Source: Daejeonella sp.
Lineage (GTDB): Bacteria; Bacteroidota; Bacteroidia; Sphingobacteriales; Sphingobacteriaceae
Reading direction: 5' to 3'
Assembly: GCF_030695525.1 (NCBI RefSeq)
Contig: NZ_JAUYSS010000069.1
Coordinates: forward strand, 1-64,000
Length of the DNA stretch: 64,000 nucleotides
In this document: in pieces, positions 9,056-17,863 of the stretch
Layout of the letters: every line of letters starts with the position of its first letter
How positions within the stretch are numbered: position 1 is the first letter of the stretch
The notes under the pieces: generated by a model
The model's database searches: none
The model's input: the letters and a program-made list of their open reading frames with translations, nothing else
Told to the model about the DNA's origin: nothing
Position numbers and translations under genes: made by a program

Positions 9056-9072
9056 TCCGAAAGCTGATTATA

Positions 9073-10158
9073 TTATTTGAATTCAGTAAATCTGGGTGAA
9101 TGACCCAATATTTTATCAATAAAAGCATAGGCTTCCTTACGATTTTCGAGTGGAAAATCGTGTTCATCATCAGGATATCGTACCTGCAGATTACTGATTA
9201 AACTGAGATCGCGGTAAATTGGTTCTACCAAGGCAATTCCGGCCTGAACTCCTTTATAATCAAAATTAGCATCCCTGGTTGGGGAAACGGAAAAGAATGC
9301 CCTGGGTGCTATTGCTGAAATCATCAGATTGAAGTCGAAAGGAACCTTTTTATTGTCGAGATTATACTTTGTTCTTAATAATGGCATATAGCGGGTTTGA
9401 GCCCAGGGACCAAGCCTTCCACCATATTTCTTTTCAGCCTCGGCTCCAATATTATAATAGTCCAGTTGGGTCCATCCGCAACTACTGACAGCCACTTTAA
9501 CACGCTCATCCATTGCTGCCAGAAATATGGAATTATGTCCACCTAGCGAATGACCAAGAACCCCAATATTTTCAATATCTACATCAGCTCTGCTTTGAAG
9601 CAAATCAATACAACGCATATGGTTAAAAATACCTTTCATGGTACCAGATTTATAACGATCAGTATCAAAATTATAATCTTCAATATCTCCGAAACTAGGG
9701 AAATCAGGAGCTATTACAATGTAGCCTCTCTGAGCAAGTTCCCTTGCATGTGCACGGTTTGCCTTATTTCCCTGACCGTCAACAGCCTTTCTACCCAGTG
9801 GGTCAGTCTCGTGTAAAACCAGCATTGCCGGTAATTTTTTTTGGATACCGGTCTGTGATGGAATATACAGATACAAAGGGAGTACTTCATTCTTTGCGAC
9901 TGTAAAAAGTATATTATAACGGGTGAAACCAGCTTCGATAATACTGTCAACTACTTGAATATCAGAACGTTTTAAAGCTGCTCGTTTAGGCAATTTACCC
10001 ATTACCTTTTGCATATTCTTCAGTACTTCCTTTCTGTACTTTTGATGATCCCTCAGAACAGTATTGTCCTGAGCTAAGCCCAATGCCGGAAGGAGCAAAA
10101 AGAGAATTACCAAAATTGGTAAACAGCTTGTGATGGTATGTCTTTTAGTTTTTATCAT
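9073..10158 (-). CDS. Alpha/beta hydrolase (acetyl-esterase/dienelactone-hydrolase-like), secreted, paralog B
   Basis: 361 residues with a Sec signal peptide ending near GLAQ (30). The nucleophile elbow is GHSLGGHN with Ser204, the oxyanion region is VLHETDP, and a late DDEHDFP supplies the His. RAHARELAQRGYIVIAPDFPSFGD is typical of the acetyl xylan esterase/dienelactone hydrolase group (quoted here in part: APDFPSFGD). It is clearly a tandem duplicate of the next gene upstream (10209-11309). Deacetylation of a decorated glycan is a reasonable role in a SusCD locus. Confidence 0.8.
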   Translation of the reverse strand: MIKTKRHTITSCLPILVILFLLLPALGLAQDNTVLRDHQKYRKEVLKNMQKVMGKLPKRAALKRSDIQVVDSIIEAGFTRYNILFTVAKNEVLPLYLYIPSQTGIQKKLPAMLVLHETDPLGRKAVDGQGNKANRAHARELAQRGYIVIAPDFPSFGDIEDYNFDTDRYKSGTMKGIFNHMRCIDLLQSRADVDIENIGVLGHSLGGHNSIFLAAMDERVKVAVSSCGWTQLDYYNIGAEAEKKYGGRLGPWAQTRYMPLLRTKYNLDNKKVPFDFNLMISAIAPRAFFSVSPTRDANFDYKGVQAGIALVEPIYRDLSLISNLQVRYPDDEHDFPLENRKEAYAFIDKILGHSPRFTEFK

Positions 10159-10208
10159 GGAATGGAAATAATTTTAATAAATATAAGATCAAAATAAGCA
10201 GAAACGAA

Positions 10209-11309
10209 TTACTTAACAGGGGAATATAATGGTGTATGTCTTAATGTTCTATCTAAAAAGCTATAGACATCTTTGCGGTTTTCAACCGGAAAATCATGGC
10301 CTGCATCCGGATAACGCACCTGGAGCATCTCAACCGCTCCTAAATTCCTGTAAACCTTTTCAGCCAATTTAACACCCACCCTTACCCCAGTCACATCAAA
10401 GTTACTATCCTTAAGAGGTGAAACAGAGAAAAAAGCCCTTGGAGCAATAGCTGCAATGACATCATCAAAATTGAAGGGAATGCGTTTGGCCTCCAGTTTA
10501 TATTTTGTTCGGATTAATGGCATATACCTTGTTTGTGCCCATGGCCCAAGTTTACCGCCATATTTCTTAGATCCTTCTTCACCGATATTATAATATTCGA
10601 ACTGGGTCCAGCCACTACTGGAAACCGCTACCTTTAAACGGGTATCAAAGGCGGCAACAAACATCGCATTATGTCCGCCGAGGGAATGTCCGATTACACC
10701 AATATTGTCTGGATCTACATCCGTTCTGCTCTGAAGCAGATCAACACAGCGCATATGATTAAAAATGGCCTGCATCGTTGCTGATTCATATCTGTCGGTA
10801 TCAAAATCATGATCCTTTAAATCACCAAAGCTCGGGTAATCAGGTGCAATAACTACATAGCCACGTTCTGCAAGCTCACGGGCATGTGCACGGTTCGGTA
10901 AGGGTCCCTGACCATCTACAACACCTTTTCCGAGTACACTTGTTCCATGTAAAACAAGCATTGCCGGAATTCTTTGGATACTGCCTCTTTGTTTGGGAAC
11001 ATACAGGTAAACAGGCAATCGTTCATTTTCTGCAATTGCAAAATCAAGGGTATACCGGGTAAATTTTTCCTCCTTCAAACTGTCTGTTACCTTAGTATCA
11101 AAAGCAGGTAAATTAGAACGATCAGGAAGTTTGCCCATGGCTTTTTCCATATTTCTAAGAATCTGCTGTCTCTTCTTTTCATGAGAAGAAGAACTAGTAG
11201 CCGGAAGGTCTTTTACTGTAATTATATCTTTAAACCCTTGCCATACCTGAGCAGGTAAAAGATTAAAAGTTAAAAATAGAACTAAAAGAAATTTTGAAAT
11301 TAATGCCAT
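10209..11309 (-). CDS. Alpha/beta hydrolase (acetyl-esterase/dienelactone-hydrolase-like), secreted, paralog A
   Basis: 366 residues with a signal peptide ending near LLPAQ. Ser209 lies in GHSLGGHN, followed by the same YNIG, KYGG and LGPWAQTRYMPL segments found in its neighbour, and by PDAGHDFP near the C-terminus. The oxyanion segment is LHGTSV here but LHETDP in the downstream paralog, which suggests different substrates. It starts about 45 bp downstream of the terminator that closes the SusC-SusD-DUF5017 operon, so it is either read through or has its own weak promoter. Confidence 0.8.
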   Translation of the reverse strand: MALISKFLLVLFLTFNLLPAQVWQGFKDIITVKDLPATSSSSHEKKRQQILRNMEKAMGKLPDRSNLPAFDTKVTDSLKEEKFTRYTLDFAIAENERLPVYLYVPKQRGSIQRIPAMLVLHGTSVLGKGVVDGQGPLPNRAHARELAERGYVVIAPDYPSFGDLKDHDFDTDRYESATMQAIFNHMRCVDLLQSRTDVDPDNIGVIGHSLGGHNAMFVAAFDTRLKVAVSSSGWTQFEYYNIGEEGSKKYGGKLGPWAQTRYMPLIRTKYKLEAKRIPFNFDDVIAAIAPRAFFSVSPLKDSNFDVTGVRVGVKLAEKVYRNLGAVEMLQVRYPDAGHDFPVENRKDVYSFLDRTLRHTPLYSPVK

Positions 11310-11339
11310 ATCCTTTTAATTGTAAATATTGGGACTGTG

Positions 11340-11383
11340 CTATAAAAATAAAAGGATTAACCCGCAATTGCGAATTAATCCTT
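11340..11383 (-). terminator. Intrinsic terminator of the SusC-SusD operon
   Basis: AAGGATTAA (11352-11360) pairs perfectly with TTAATCCTT (11375-11383), and a CGCAATTGCG palindrome fills the loop. On the minus strand the hairpin is followed by a T-rich tail (CTTTTATTTTTATA). It lies between the DUF5017 stop and the start of the first alpha/beta hydrolase. Confidence 0.85.
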
Positions 11384-11402
11384 CTATCTGAATTGAATCC
11401 AA

Positions 11403-12476
11403 TTACGGAGTTATTGTAATCGAAATATCCTTTGTAACTACTTTTTGCTGATCTATATTACCGTTAGCCGCAACAAAGGTAGCTGTATAGGTACCAGGCT
11501 TTAAATAAGTATAACGATACTCAGTCAGAGCCGGATTAGTAAGGCCTTTAATCGCTGTTGACCAGTCAGGACCTAAATCTATTTTATCAATACTTATCGC
11601 TTTACTAACTGCCCAATGCTCACTTTCAGGATCATTATTCGGGCTTGCCGGATCGAAAGGAACAAATGGCTTAAAGACTGCAGTTGGTTGATAAGCTGGA
11701 TCCTGAGGATCGTAAATTCCATTTTTAGGATCAAAAATTGGATTTGCCGGATTAAATTGAGGCAAGCCTGCATGCAAATAGGTATTGCCTTGCAGGGTTA
11801 ACCGGGTAGCGGTAACCGAAGACAGAGCAGGAGCTTTGTCTTTCAGGTCGTCAACAATTCTGAATCCTGTACCAGCCTGATCGGCAATGGTTAGTGTTAG
11901 TGAATTATCCAGCAATTTTTTACTGTTCAAAGTAAATGTCTGAATGAACCACTGACGGGCTAAACCATTGGTGGCCTGCTTCCTGGTATTGTATCGGAAG
12001 GCAAAATAAATTGGCTTACCAGCTACAAGAAGATCCGATATATCAACTGTCTTAGAAGCGAGAAAGGCAGTACCTGTACCAAGATTAAACCTGTTGGTTA
12101 TATCGACCCAGGTTGCAGCTTTTAATTTAGCGACACTACCATAATCACCATTAAAATTTGTGGAGGCAAGAAGTGAGACCTGATTGGTCTGCGTTCCCAA
12201 CTGCACACTGCTGGTAAATTGAAGTGTTGCACCAGCTCCGGCAACATCAGCTACCCTTCCGGTTCTTGATGCATAATCTTTCAGCAACTCCCCTGAGTAA
12301 AAGGCGATTGATTGCGCTTCCCCACCTGTGATCATAAATTTAACAACCTCTCCTGCTTTATAGGTAGATTTTTCAGCCACCACATCAAATGCCGGCGCCT
12401 CAGCTTCAATTGCAGGTTTTTCGCAGGACGCCATTATAAGCGCCGCAGCGAGCATACTATATATTTTTCGTTTCAT
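11403..12476 (-). CDS. DUF5017 domain surface lipoprotein of a SusCD operon
   Basis: 357 residues. The leader MKRKIYSMLAAALIMASC ends in a lipobox Cys18. The mature N-terminus FDVVAEKSTYKAGEVVKF and IAFYSGE match the DUF5017 family, which is found as the third gene after susC and susD in Bacteroidetes. The C-terminal half has a Pro/Asn/Asp-rich stretch (near residues 230-280) and ends with a PKD-like beta-domain (YTYLKPGTYTATFVA). It probably binds glycan at the cell surface. It follows SusD by 19 bp and is the last gene before the terminator. Confidence 0.8.
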   Translation of the reverse strand: MKRKIYSMLAAALIMASCEKPAIEAEAPAFDVVAEKSTYKAGEVVKFMITGGEAQSIAFYSGELLKDYASRTGRVADVAGAGATLQFTSSVQLGTQTNQVSLLASTNFNGDYGSVAKLKAATWVDITNRFNLGTGTAFLASKTVDISDLLVAGKPIYFAFRYNTRKQATNGLARQWFIQTFTLNSKKLLDNSLTLTIADQAGTGFRIVDDLKDKAPALSSVTATRLTLQGNTYLHAGLPQFNPANPIFDPKNGIYDPQDPAYQPTAVFKPFVPFDPASPNNDPESEHWAVSKAISIDKIDLGPDWSTAIKGLTNPALTEYRYTYLKPGTYTATFVAANGNIDQQKVVTKDISITITP

Positions 12477-12495
12477 AATTTCTAATTTTGATTAA

Positions 12496-14310
12496 TTATT
12501 CCCAACCCGGATTTTGAGTCATTTTTAAGTTTGAAGACATTTCGTTGATTGGAATTGGCATCAAAAGATCACGGGTACTAACATTTGAGTAATATTTTAC
12601 AAAATATTGTCCCGGACTTTGTTGCTGTAATTTGTTACCCATATCCTGATGAACTTTCAGGAATGTTCCCCAACGAAGCAGATCGGCCTTTCTGGTATTT
12701 TCAAAGTTAAACTCTCTCATCCTTTCATCCTGAATTGCCTCAAGGAATGCAGCTTTTGAGGCTGGATTGATATTACCATCGGTTGCCCTGTTAATGGTAG
12801 CAGTTGCAGTTGCACCTGAGCCACCACCACCACTGATAGTAATGGTAGGAACAGTAGTATATTTTCCTTCGTTAAAAAAGGTGACTGCCATCGGATCACG
12901 GGCAAGGGTAATTTCAGTTACTCTACCTCCTGAAATAGTTGCGGTTGCAGTAGCACCACCATTTCCACTGAATGTAACGGTTGGAGCTGTGGTATAACCT
13001 GAACCGCCATTTGTTACTGTAATGGTTTTAATACCTGTAGACCAGGCTCTTCTTCTAACTTTATTGAATTGTTCAATTGCATCAGCAGTTGGACCTTTCA
13101 TTTCATTCTCTGCTTCTGCATACATTAACAAAATATCAGAATATCTTAACAGAACCATATTTATTGGAGTAGTAGTCGGACTCTGAGGTTTTAAAGTCTC
13201 ATATTCCCTTCTCCATTTTCCAGGTTTCATAAGGTTCATCGCATTTTCATTGACTGGCAATAAGCTCATGGTTTTGGCGCCTGCAGCTGTATAGGTAAAA
13301 TGAGCAATGCTAAACCATTTACGGTTATCTCCTGGCTCAAATTTATTATAGAACTCAGATGTGATATTCATGTAAGCATCTGCTCTTCCGGTTGAAGATG
13401 CCGCTCCGGCAGCAGGACCATTGATCCAGCCAATATTACCGGTTTCAACATACTGGTCGGTACGGTTTCCATAAAACTCAACTTCCCAGATACTTTCCTT
13501 GATATCATATTGATCAGCGGCAAGTTTCATGAAGATGTCAGGATAACTTGGATTCAAGGAATGACCTGCTTCAGCATCGTCAATTACCATTTTAGCCCAT
13601 TTGCTAGCTTCTGCATATCTGGTTTTATCCTTGACCGGATCACCAGCCATGTGCAAATTAACCCTTGCCAAAAGACCACGAACTGCCGATTTACTGATCG
13701 CTCCACCAAAACCTAACGTTTTAATGCCCGGAACAAGTTTTTCAGCATCTTCCATGTCTTTAATGATTTGTAAATAAACATCCTTAACGGGTGCTCTTTC
13801 CGAATCTACATCAACAACAGAAGTAGTAGGAACTACTTTCAATGGAACACCTCCAAAATACTGCACCAACGTAAAATAATAATAGCCTCTCAAAAACAAA
13901 GCCTCCCCTCTGATTGCGTCACGCTTCTCTTTGGCGATTGCAGGATTCTTATCTACATTTTTAATCAAAACATTCGCTTTATTAATGCCCGACCAAAGGT
14001 TATTCCATAAACCTGCATTATATTGATCTGCAGAGGAATAGAAATAATTCCATGGACCTGTAGTCAATGTAGCTCTGTTCATATAACCTTCATCAGCGGT
14101 CCATGCGAGCAAATAACTTGCATAAGTACCATGTAAACCACCGGCACCCAGGTGATCATAGACACCTGCACGTGCGAATTGTAACTGAGCTTCAGTCTGA
14201 TAGTAATTATCCGGATTCAGAAAATCCGTTGGAGTTGTCTCCAGATATTTCTTACATGAGCCTAAACTCAGTAAGAATAATGTTGCGAGTATATAATATT
14301 TAATTTTCAT
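12496..14310 (-). CDS. susD: RagB/SusD family glycan-binding lipoprotein with an inserted repeat module
   Basis: 604 residues. The leader ends LLSLGSC19, a lipobox. TPR-type SusD features include LRGYYYFTLVQYFGGVPL, the RDAIRGEALF helix, YSDILLMYAEAENE and the C-terminal DERMREFNFEN and NPGWE. Between VRRRAWSTG and NPASKAAF (about 427-512) there is an insertion of two glycine/threonine-rich repeats (GGSGYTTAPTVTFSG and GKYTTVPTITISGGG) that ordinary SusD proteins lack. Without it the length is the usual ~520. It binds the polysaccharide above the SusC channel encoded 20 bp upstream. Confidence 0.9.
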   Translation of the reverse strand: MKIKYYILATLFLLSLGSCKKYLETTPTDFLNPDNYYQTEAQLQFARAGVYDHLGAGGLHGTYASYLLAWTADEGYMNRATLTTGPWNYFYSSADQYNAGLWNNLWSGINKANVLIKNVDKNPAIAKEKRDAIRGEALFLRGYYYFTLVQYFGGVPLKVVPTTSVVDVDSERAPVKDVYLQIIKDMEDAEKLVPGIKTLGFGGAISKSAVRGLLARVNLHMAGDPVKDKTRYAEASKWAKMVIDDAEAGHSLNPSYPDIFMKLAADQYDIKESIWEVEFYGNRTDQYVETGNIGWINGPAAGAASSTGRADAYMNITSEFYNKFEPGDNRKWFSIAHFTYTAAGAKTMSLLPVNENAMNLMKPGKWRREYETLKPQSPTTTPINMVLLRYSDILLMYAEAENEMKGPTADAIEQFNKVRRRAWSTGIKTITVTNGGSGYTTAPTVTFSGNGGATATATISGGRVTEITLARDPMAVTFFNEGKYTTVPTITISGGGGSGATATATINRATDGNINPASKAAFLEAIQDERMREFNFENTRKADLLRWGTFLKVHQDMGNKLQQQSPGQYFVKYYSNVSTRDLLMPIPINEMSSNLKMTQNPGWE

Positions 14311-14329
14311 TTTCTTTCAATTAATTTCG

Positions 14330-17300
14330 TTAAAATCCTGCTTTAATACCAAAGGCAATGGTCGGTGATCTTGGGTAGGATGAATAATCAAATCCCGGTG
14401 TTAAGGTATTATTACGGGTAGATACTTCAGGATCCATGCCTGAATAATTCGTCCATGTAATCAGGTTCTGAGCTGAAACATTTACACTCAAATTACTCAT
14501 ATACGCAGTCTTAATTAATTTTGCCGGTAAATTATAATTTAATGAAACCGTTTTCATACGAAGGAAAGAACCGTCTTCTACAACTCTTGAAGAGTGGAAA
14601 CCAATTGGCCCTTGTCCGCGGGTACGATAGTTTGCATTGGTTTGATTTTCAGGCGACCAACGGTTTGAATAGCTTGCGAACTGATTGATATTTGCCCATC
14701 CATTACTGTTACCCTCCATAATCAGTCTGTTAGCATTATAGATATCATTACCATAAGACCATTGGAAGAACACATTCAGATTGAATGCCTTATAGGTGAA
14801 ATTATTTGAAAAACCACCTGTATGGATTGGCTGACCTCTACCGATGAACGTTAAATCAGCATCATTCATAATCCCATCACCGTTCATATCCCTGTATTTG
14901 ATATCACCCGGCTGAATAGTATTACGAACGGCTCCATTGGTAGCTATGGAAGGCTTCAGGATGTAAACACCCGGAGAAGGATTTTCAAAATCGTCATACT
15001 GATAATTCCCTTCCCAAATAAAACCGATCATCATACCTGCTGGCTTACCAACTTCAGCCACATATAAAGGCTTATTAAATTGAGATACATATTCAGAATT
15101 ACTGTTCAATGAGCGCTGACCACGGGTAAGTTCCATAACTTTGTTTCTGTTGAAACTGATGTTGAAATTACTTTCCCAGATAAAGTCCTTAGACTGAACA
15201 TTAACAGTGTTTAAGGTTAATTCAAGACCATCATTTCTCAATTTACCAATATTTTTTACTGCAGAGGTAAATCCTGTAGATGGAGGCAAAATTGCATTAA
15301 GCAACAGATCCTCAGTTGTTTTACGATATAAATCAACTTCAAAGGTAATCCTGTCCTTTAATATACCTAATTCATAACCCACATCAACAGTATTCACTTT
15401 TTCCCATTGAAGATCAGGGTTACCAACTGCAGAAATGAAATTTGCTGCGATTGGAGTTGAATTATTAAATGAATAACCATTTATGCTTTGCTGCAAACGT
15501 GCATAGGTAGCAAAATCTGCCACTCTATTATTACCATTGCTACCATAACTGGTTCTTAACTTGGATGTTGAAATTCCAGGTAAAACTTTTGTAAAAAAGC
15601 CTTCTTTATGCATATTCCAGGCTAAAGCCGCTCCAGGGAAATAACCCCAGTGATTGATGAATTTAGAAGAACCATCAGCTCTGAAAGTACCGGTTACAAT
15701 GTATTTGGATTTATAGTTGTAATCTAAACGAGCGGCATAAGATGCCATGGTGTTAACACTTGAGTAGGAACCCTGATTATAAGCCAGACCTTCATCCAAT
15801 CCATCCATTCCAAGATTCTCATTCGGCAATAACCTGCCACCATAAGACTTGCCATTTGAATTATTACTATTAATCGCAAATAAGCCAAGGCCTGTAATCG
15901 TATGATCCTGCTTAAATGTTTTCTTGTAATTCAGGGTTGTTTCGTTTGAAAAACTATTTGAGAAAATGTTATTGATGGAACCATTAACTCCATTCACATT
16001 ATTCGGACTTGGTCCGCCCTGAGCTGTTTTTGAATTGTAAAAACGCTCCAGCGTCAATTTATTATGACGGATACCTGCTGTTGTTTTTAAGATCAGGTCT
16101 TTATTTATGTCATAACTAATATACCCGTTTCCTTCAACCAGATTAGTGAGATTATAAGAATGCTGATTCTGAAGATCGATAAACGGGTTAACCCTGAAAT
16201 CGGAAGCATTCATCGCTTCATCATCAACTGCGTCAGCCAGAAGGTCATCGTTTGGATTAGGTGTAATTGGACGGTATAACCAAGTTCTTGCCAAAGCAAA
16301 AGCTGTTGGGTTGCCTGAGGTCACCGCTCCCTGATTAATAATCTGACCGTTTTGTTTGATTCCGCTATAATTAGCAGTTACCCCTGCCTTAATTTTATTA
16401 CTGATTGTTTGGTCAACAGTTACCCGACCTGAATAACGATTAAACCCGGTATTGATGATAGAACCAGCCTGATCAAATAAAGACCCGGAGATGGAGTATT
16501 TAGTTTGTTCATTACCACCTCTTAATGCAAGGTTGTAGTTCTGAACTGTTCCCTGTCTCAAAACATAATCCTGGAAATTAATTCCCTCAACCCCTCTGTA
16601 ATCTTCAAGAGTTTTTCCATTGGCAAAAAATGCCCTTGTAGTTGCAGCATTGGGGTTTAATTCCGTCTGATATTTGATAAACTCATATGGACTCATCAAT
16701 TCCATTGGTTTGGGAACTGCTTGAAGTCCATAGGAGCTGGAAAAACTAACAGTTGATTTTCCAACTTTTCCACGTTTTGTCTGGATCAAAATTACTCCGT
16801 TGGCAGCTCTTGATCCATAGATCGCTGTTGAAGAAGCATCCTTTAATATGGTCATTGATTCGATCTCTTCAGGATTGATCGATGCAGGATCCGGATCTTC
16901 AACCGGGAATCCATCAATAACGTACAATGGAGAGGTACTTTGTGTCAAAGAGCCGGCTCCTCTGATAACGATATTGATACCACCCCCTGGCTGACCATCA
17001 GCTGCATTTACCTTTACACCGGCAACACGACCAGCCAAAGCCTCAGCGAATGTTCCTACCGGAGCTTTCATCATATCATCCATTGGAACAACTCCAACAG
17101 ATCCGGTAAGATCGGGCTTGGCAACTGTGCCATAACCAATTACCACAACTTCACTTAAAGAAGAACTTGAAACAAGTAAAGTAACGTCAATTGTGGTGCG
17201 GTTTCCAACCACAAGTTCCTGGGTTTGCATCCCAAGAAATGCAAACACAAGTGTTTCATTACTTGCAGCCTGAATACTGTACTTTCCATTTGCCAGGGTT

Positions 17301-17506
17301 GTAGTACCTCTGGTAGATCCCTTAACCCGTACGGTCACCCCGGGCAATGGCTGTCCATCCTCGAGAACTGTACCCGTAACATTCTTTAATTGCTGGGAAA
17401 AAGCCTGCTCAGAAAAACTGAGGAAAAGGATCAGCAGCATTACTACCCCTACTCCGGAGGGATAATACCTTTGTTTTTTAAACTTCATCATGTAAATTTT
17501 TAGCAT
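14330..17506 (-). CDS. susC: SusC/RagA family TonB-linked outer membrane transporter
   Basis: 1058 residues. After a signal peptide ending in FSQQ there is a carboxypeptidase-like domain (VTGTVLEDGQPLPGVTVRV, about 43-120), then the plug with SEVVVIGYGT and the SusC signature LYVIDGFPV, SINPEEIESMTILKDA and YGSRAANGVI, and a long beta-barrel. It imports oligosaccharides with the SusD partner encoded 20 bp downstream. The first ATG (17506) and ATGs at 17491 and 17488 are all possible; none has a clear ribosome site. Two palindromic operators lie upstream, one between putative promoter elements. Confidence 0.93.
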   Translation of the reverse strand: MLKIYMMKFKKQRYYPSGVGVVMLLILFLSFSEQAFSQQLKNVTGTVLEDGQPLPGVTVRVKGSTRGTTTLANGKYSIQAASNETLVFAFLGMQTQELVVGNRTTIDVTLLVSSSSLSEVVVIGYGTVAKPDLTGSVGVVPMDDMMKAPVGTFAEALAGRVAGVKVNAADGQPGGGINIVIRGAGSLTQSTSPLYVIDGFPVEDPDPASINPEEIESMTILKDASSTAIYGSRAANGVILIQTKRGKVGKSTVSFSSSYGLQAVPKPMELMSPYEFIKYQTELNPNAATTRAFFANGKTLEDYRGVEGINFQDYVLRQGTVQNYNLALRGGNEQTKYSISGSLFDQAGSIINTGFNRYSGRVTVDQTISNKIKAGVTANYSGIKQNGQIINQGAVTSGNPTAFALARTWLYRPITPNPNDDLLADAVDDEAMNASDFRVNPFIDLQNQHSYNLTNLVEGNGYISYDINKDLILKTTAGIRHNKLTLERFYNSKTAQGGPSPNNVNGVNGSINNIFSNSFSNETTLNYKKTFKQDHTITGLGLFAINSNNSNGKSYGGRLLPNENLGMDGLDEGLAYNQGSYSSVNTMASYAARLDYNYKSKYIVTGTFRADGSSKFINHWGYFPGAALAWNMHKEGFFTKVLPGISTSKLRTSYGSNGNNRVADFATYARLQQSINGYSFNNSTPIAANFISAVGNPDLQWEKVNTVDVGYELGILKDRITFEVDLYRKTTEDLLLNAILPPSTGFTSAVKNIGKLRNDGLELTLNTVNVQSKDFIWESNFNISFNRNKVMELTRGQRSLNSNSEYVSQFNKPLYVAEVGKPAGMMIGFIWEGNYQYDDFENPSPGVYILKPSIATNGAVRNTIQPGDIKYRDMNGDGIMNDADLTFIGRGQPIHTGGFSNNFTYKAFNLNVFFQWSYGNDIYNANRLIMEGNSNGWANINQFASYSNRWSPENQTNANYRTRGQGPIGFHSSRVVEDGSFLRMKTVSLNYNLPAKLIKTAYMSNLSVNVSAQNLITWTNYSGMDPEVSTRNNTLTPGFDYSSYPRSPTIAFGIKAGF

Positions 17507-17545
17507 AGTTTATAGTTAATAGTAAATAAATAGGCAAAGTAACTT

Positions 17546-17563
17546 AACGGGTGCGTACCCGTT
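17546..17563. promoter_or_regulatory. Operator-like palindrome, copy 2 (best match)
   Basis: AACGGGTGCGTACCCGTT is an 18-bp inverted repeat with only the central GCGT imperfect. It is the most symmetrical of six copies and lies immediately upstream of a -7-like element of susC. A central CpG in such a palindrome is usual for LacI/GalR-family regulators. Confidence 0.75.
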
Positions 17564-17770
17564 TTTAATAAACAAAAAATTGCAGTTATTCGTCATTGTT
17601 AAGAAAAATAGTAATAGAATTGGTTTTAGTTTGTGTTAAAAAATGCTTAAATATGAATTTGACAAATTTTAATAATTGGCGGTTTTATATCCAAATAATT
17701 GGTGAAATTATCAATTCATACTGATTATACTAATACATTTTTCTAATGCTGCAACAATAGAGAAATAAAA

Positions 17771-17787
17771 ACCGGTTACGTACACTA
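17771..17787. promoter_or_regulatory. Operator-like palindrome, copy 3 (degenerate)
   Basis: ACCGGTTACGTACACTA keeps the core TTACGTACAC of the other copies. It lies about 265 bp before the susC start and about 75 bp downstream of the propeller gene, so it could be a second, distant operator allowing looping with copy 2 (spacing about 225 bp). Confidence 0.45.
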
Positions 17788-17863
17788 ATATATTAATATT
17801 AATAAAATAATTAAATAATACTTATACTTTTTTTGACTGTTGGTAAACCTACAATAAATAAAA

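Larger units (their letters stand above)
17507..17863. other. SusC upstream control region, non-coding
   Basis: This 357-bp AT-rich stretch holds no ORF that can be supported. It carries operator copies at 17546-17563 and about 17771-17787. On the minus strand TTACTTTG (17535-17542) is close to the Bacteroidetes -7 element and lies 3 bp from the first operator, so the operator overlaps the promoter of the susC operon. Confidence 0.5.

Noticed and set aside
12767-12997. Plus-strand ORF opposite SusD
   Set aside because: It is a shadow of the glycine/threonine repeat insertion in SusD.
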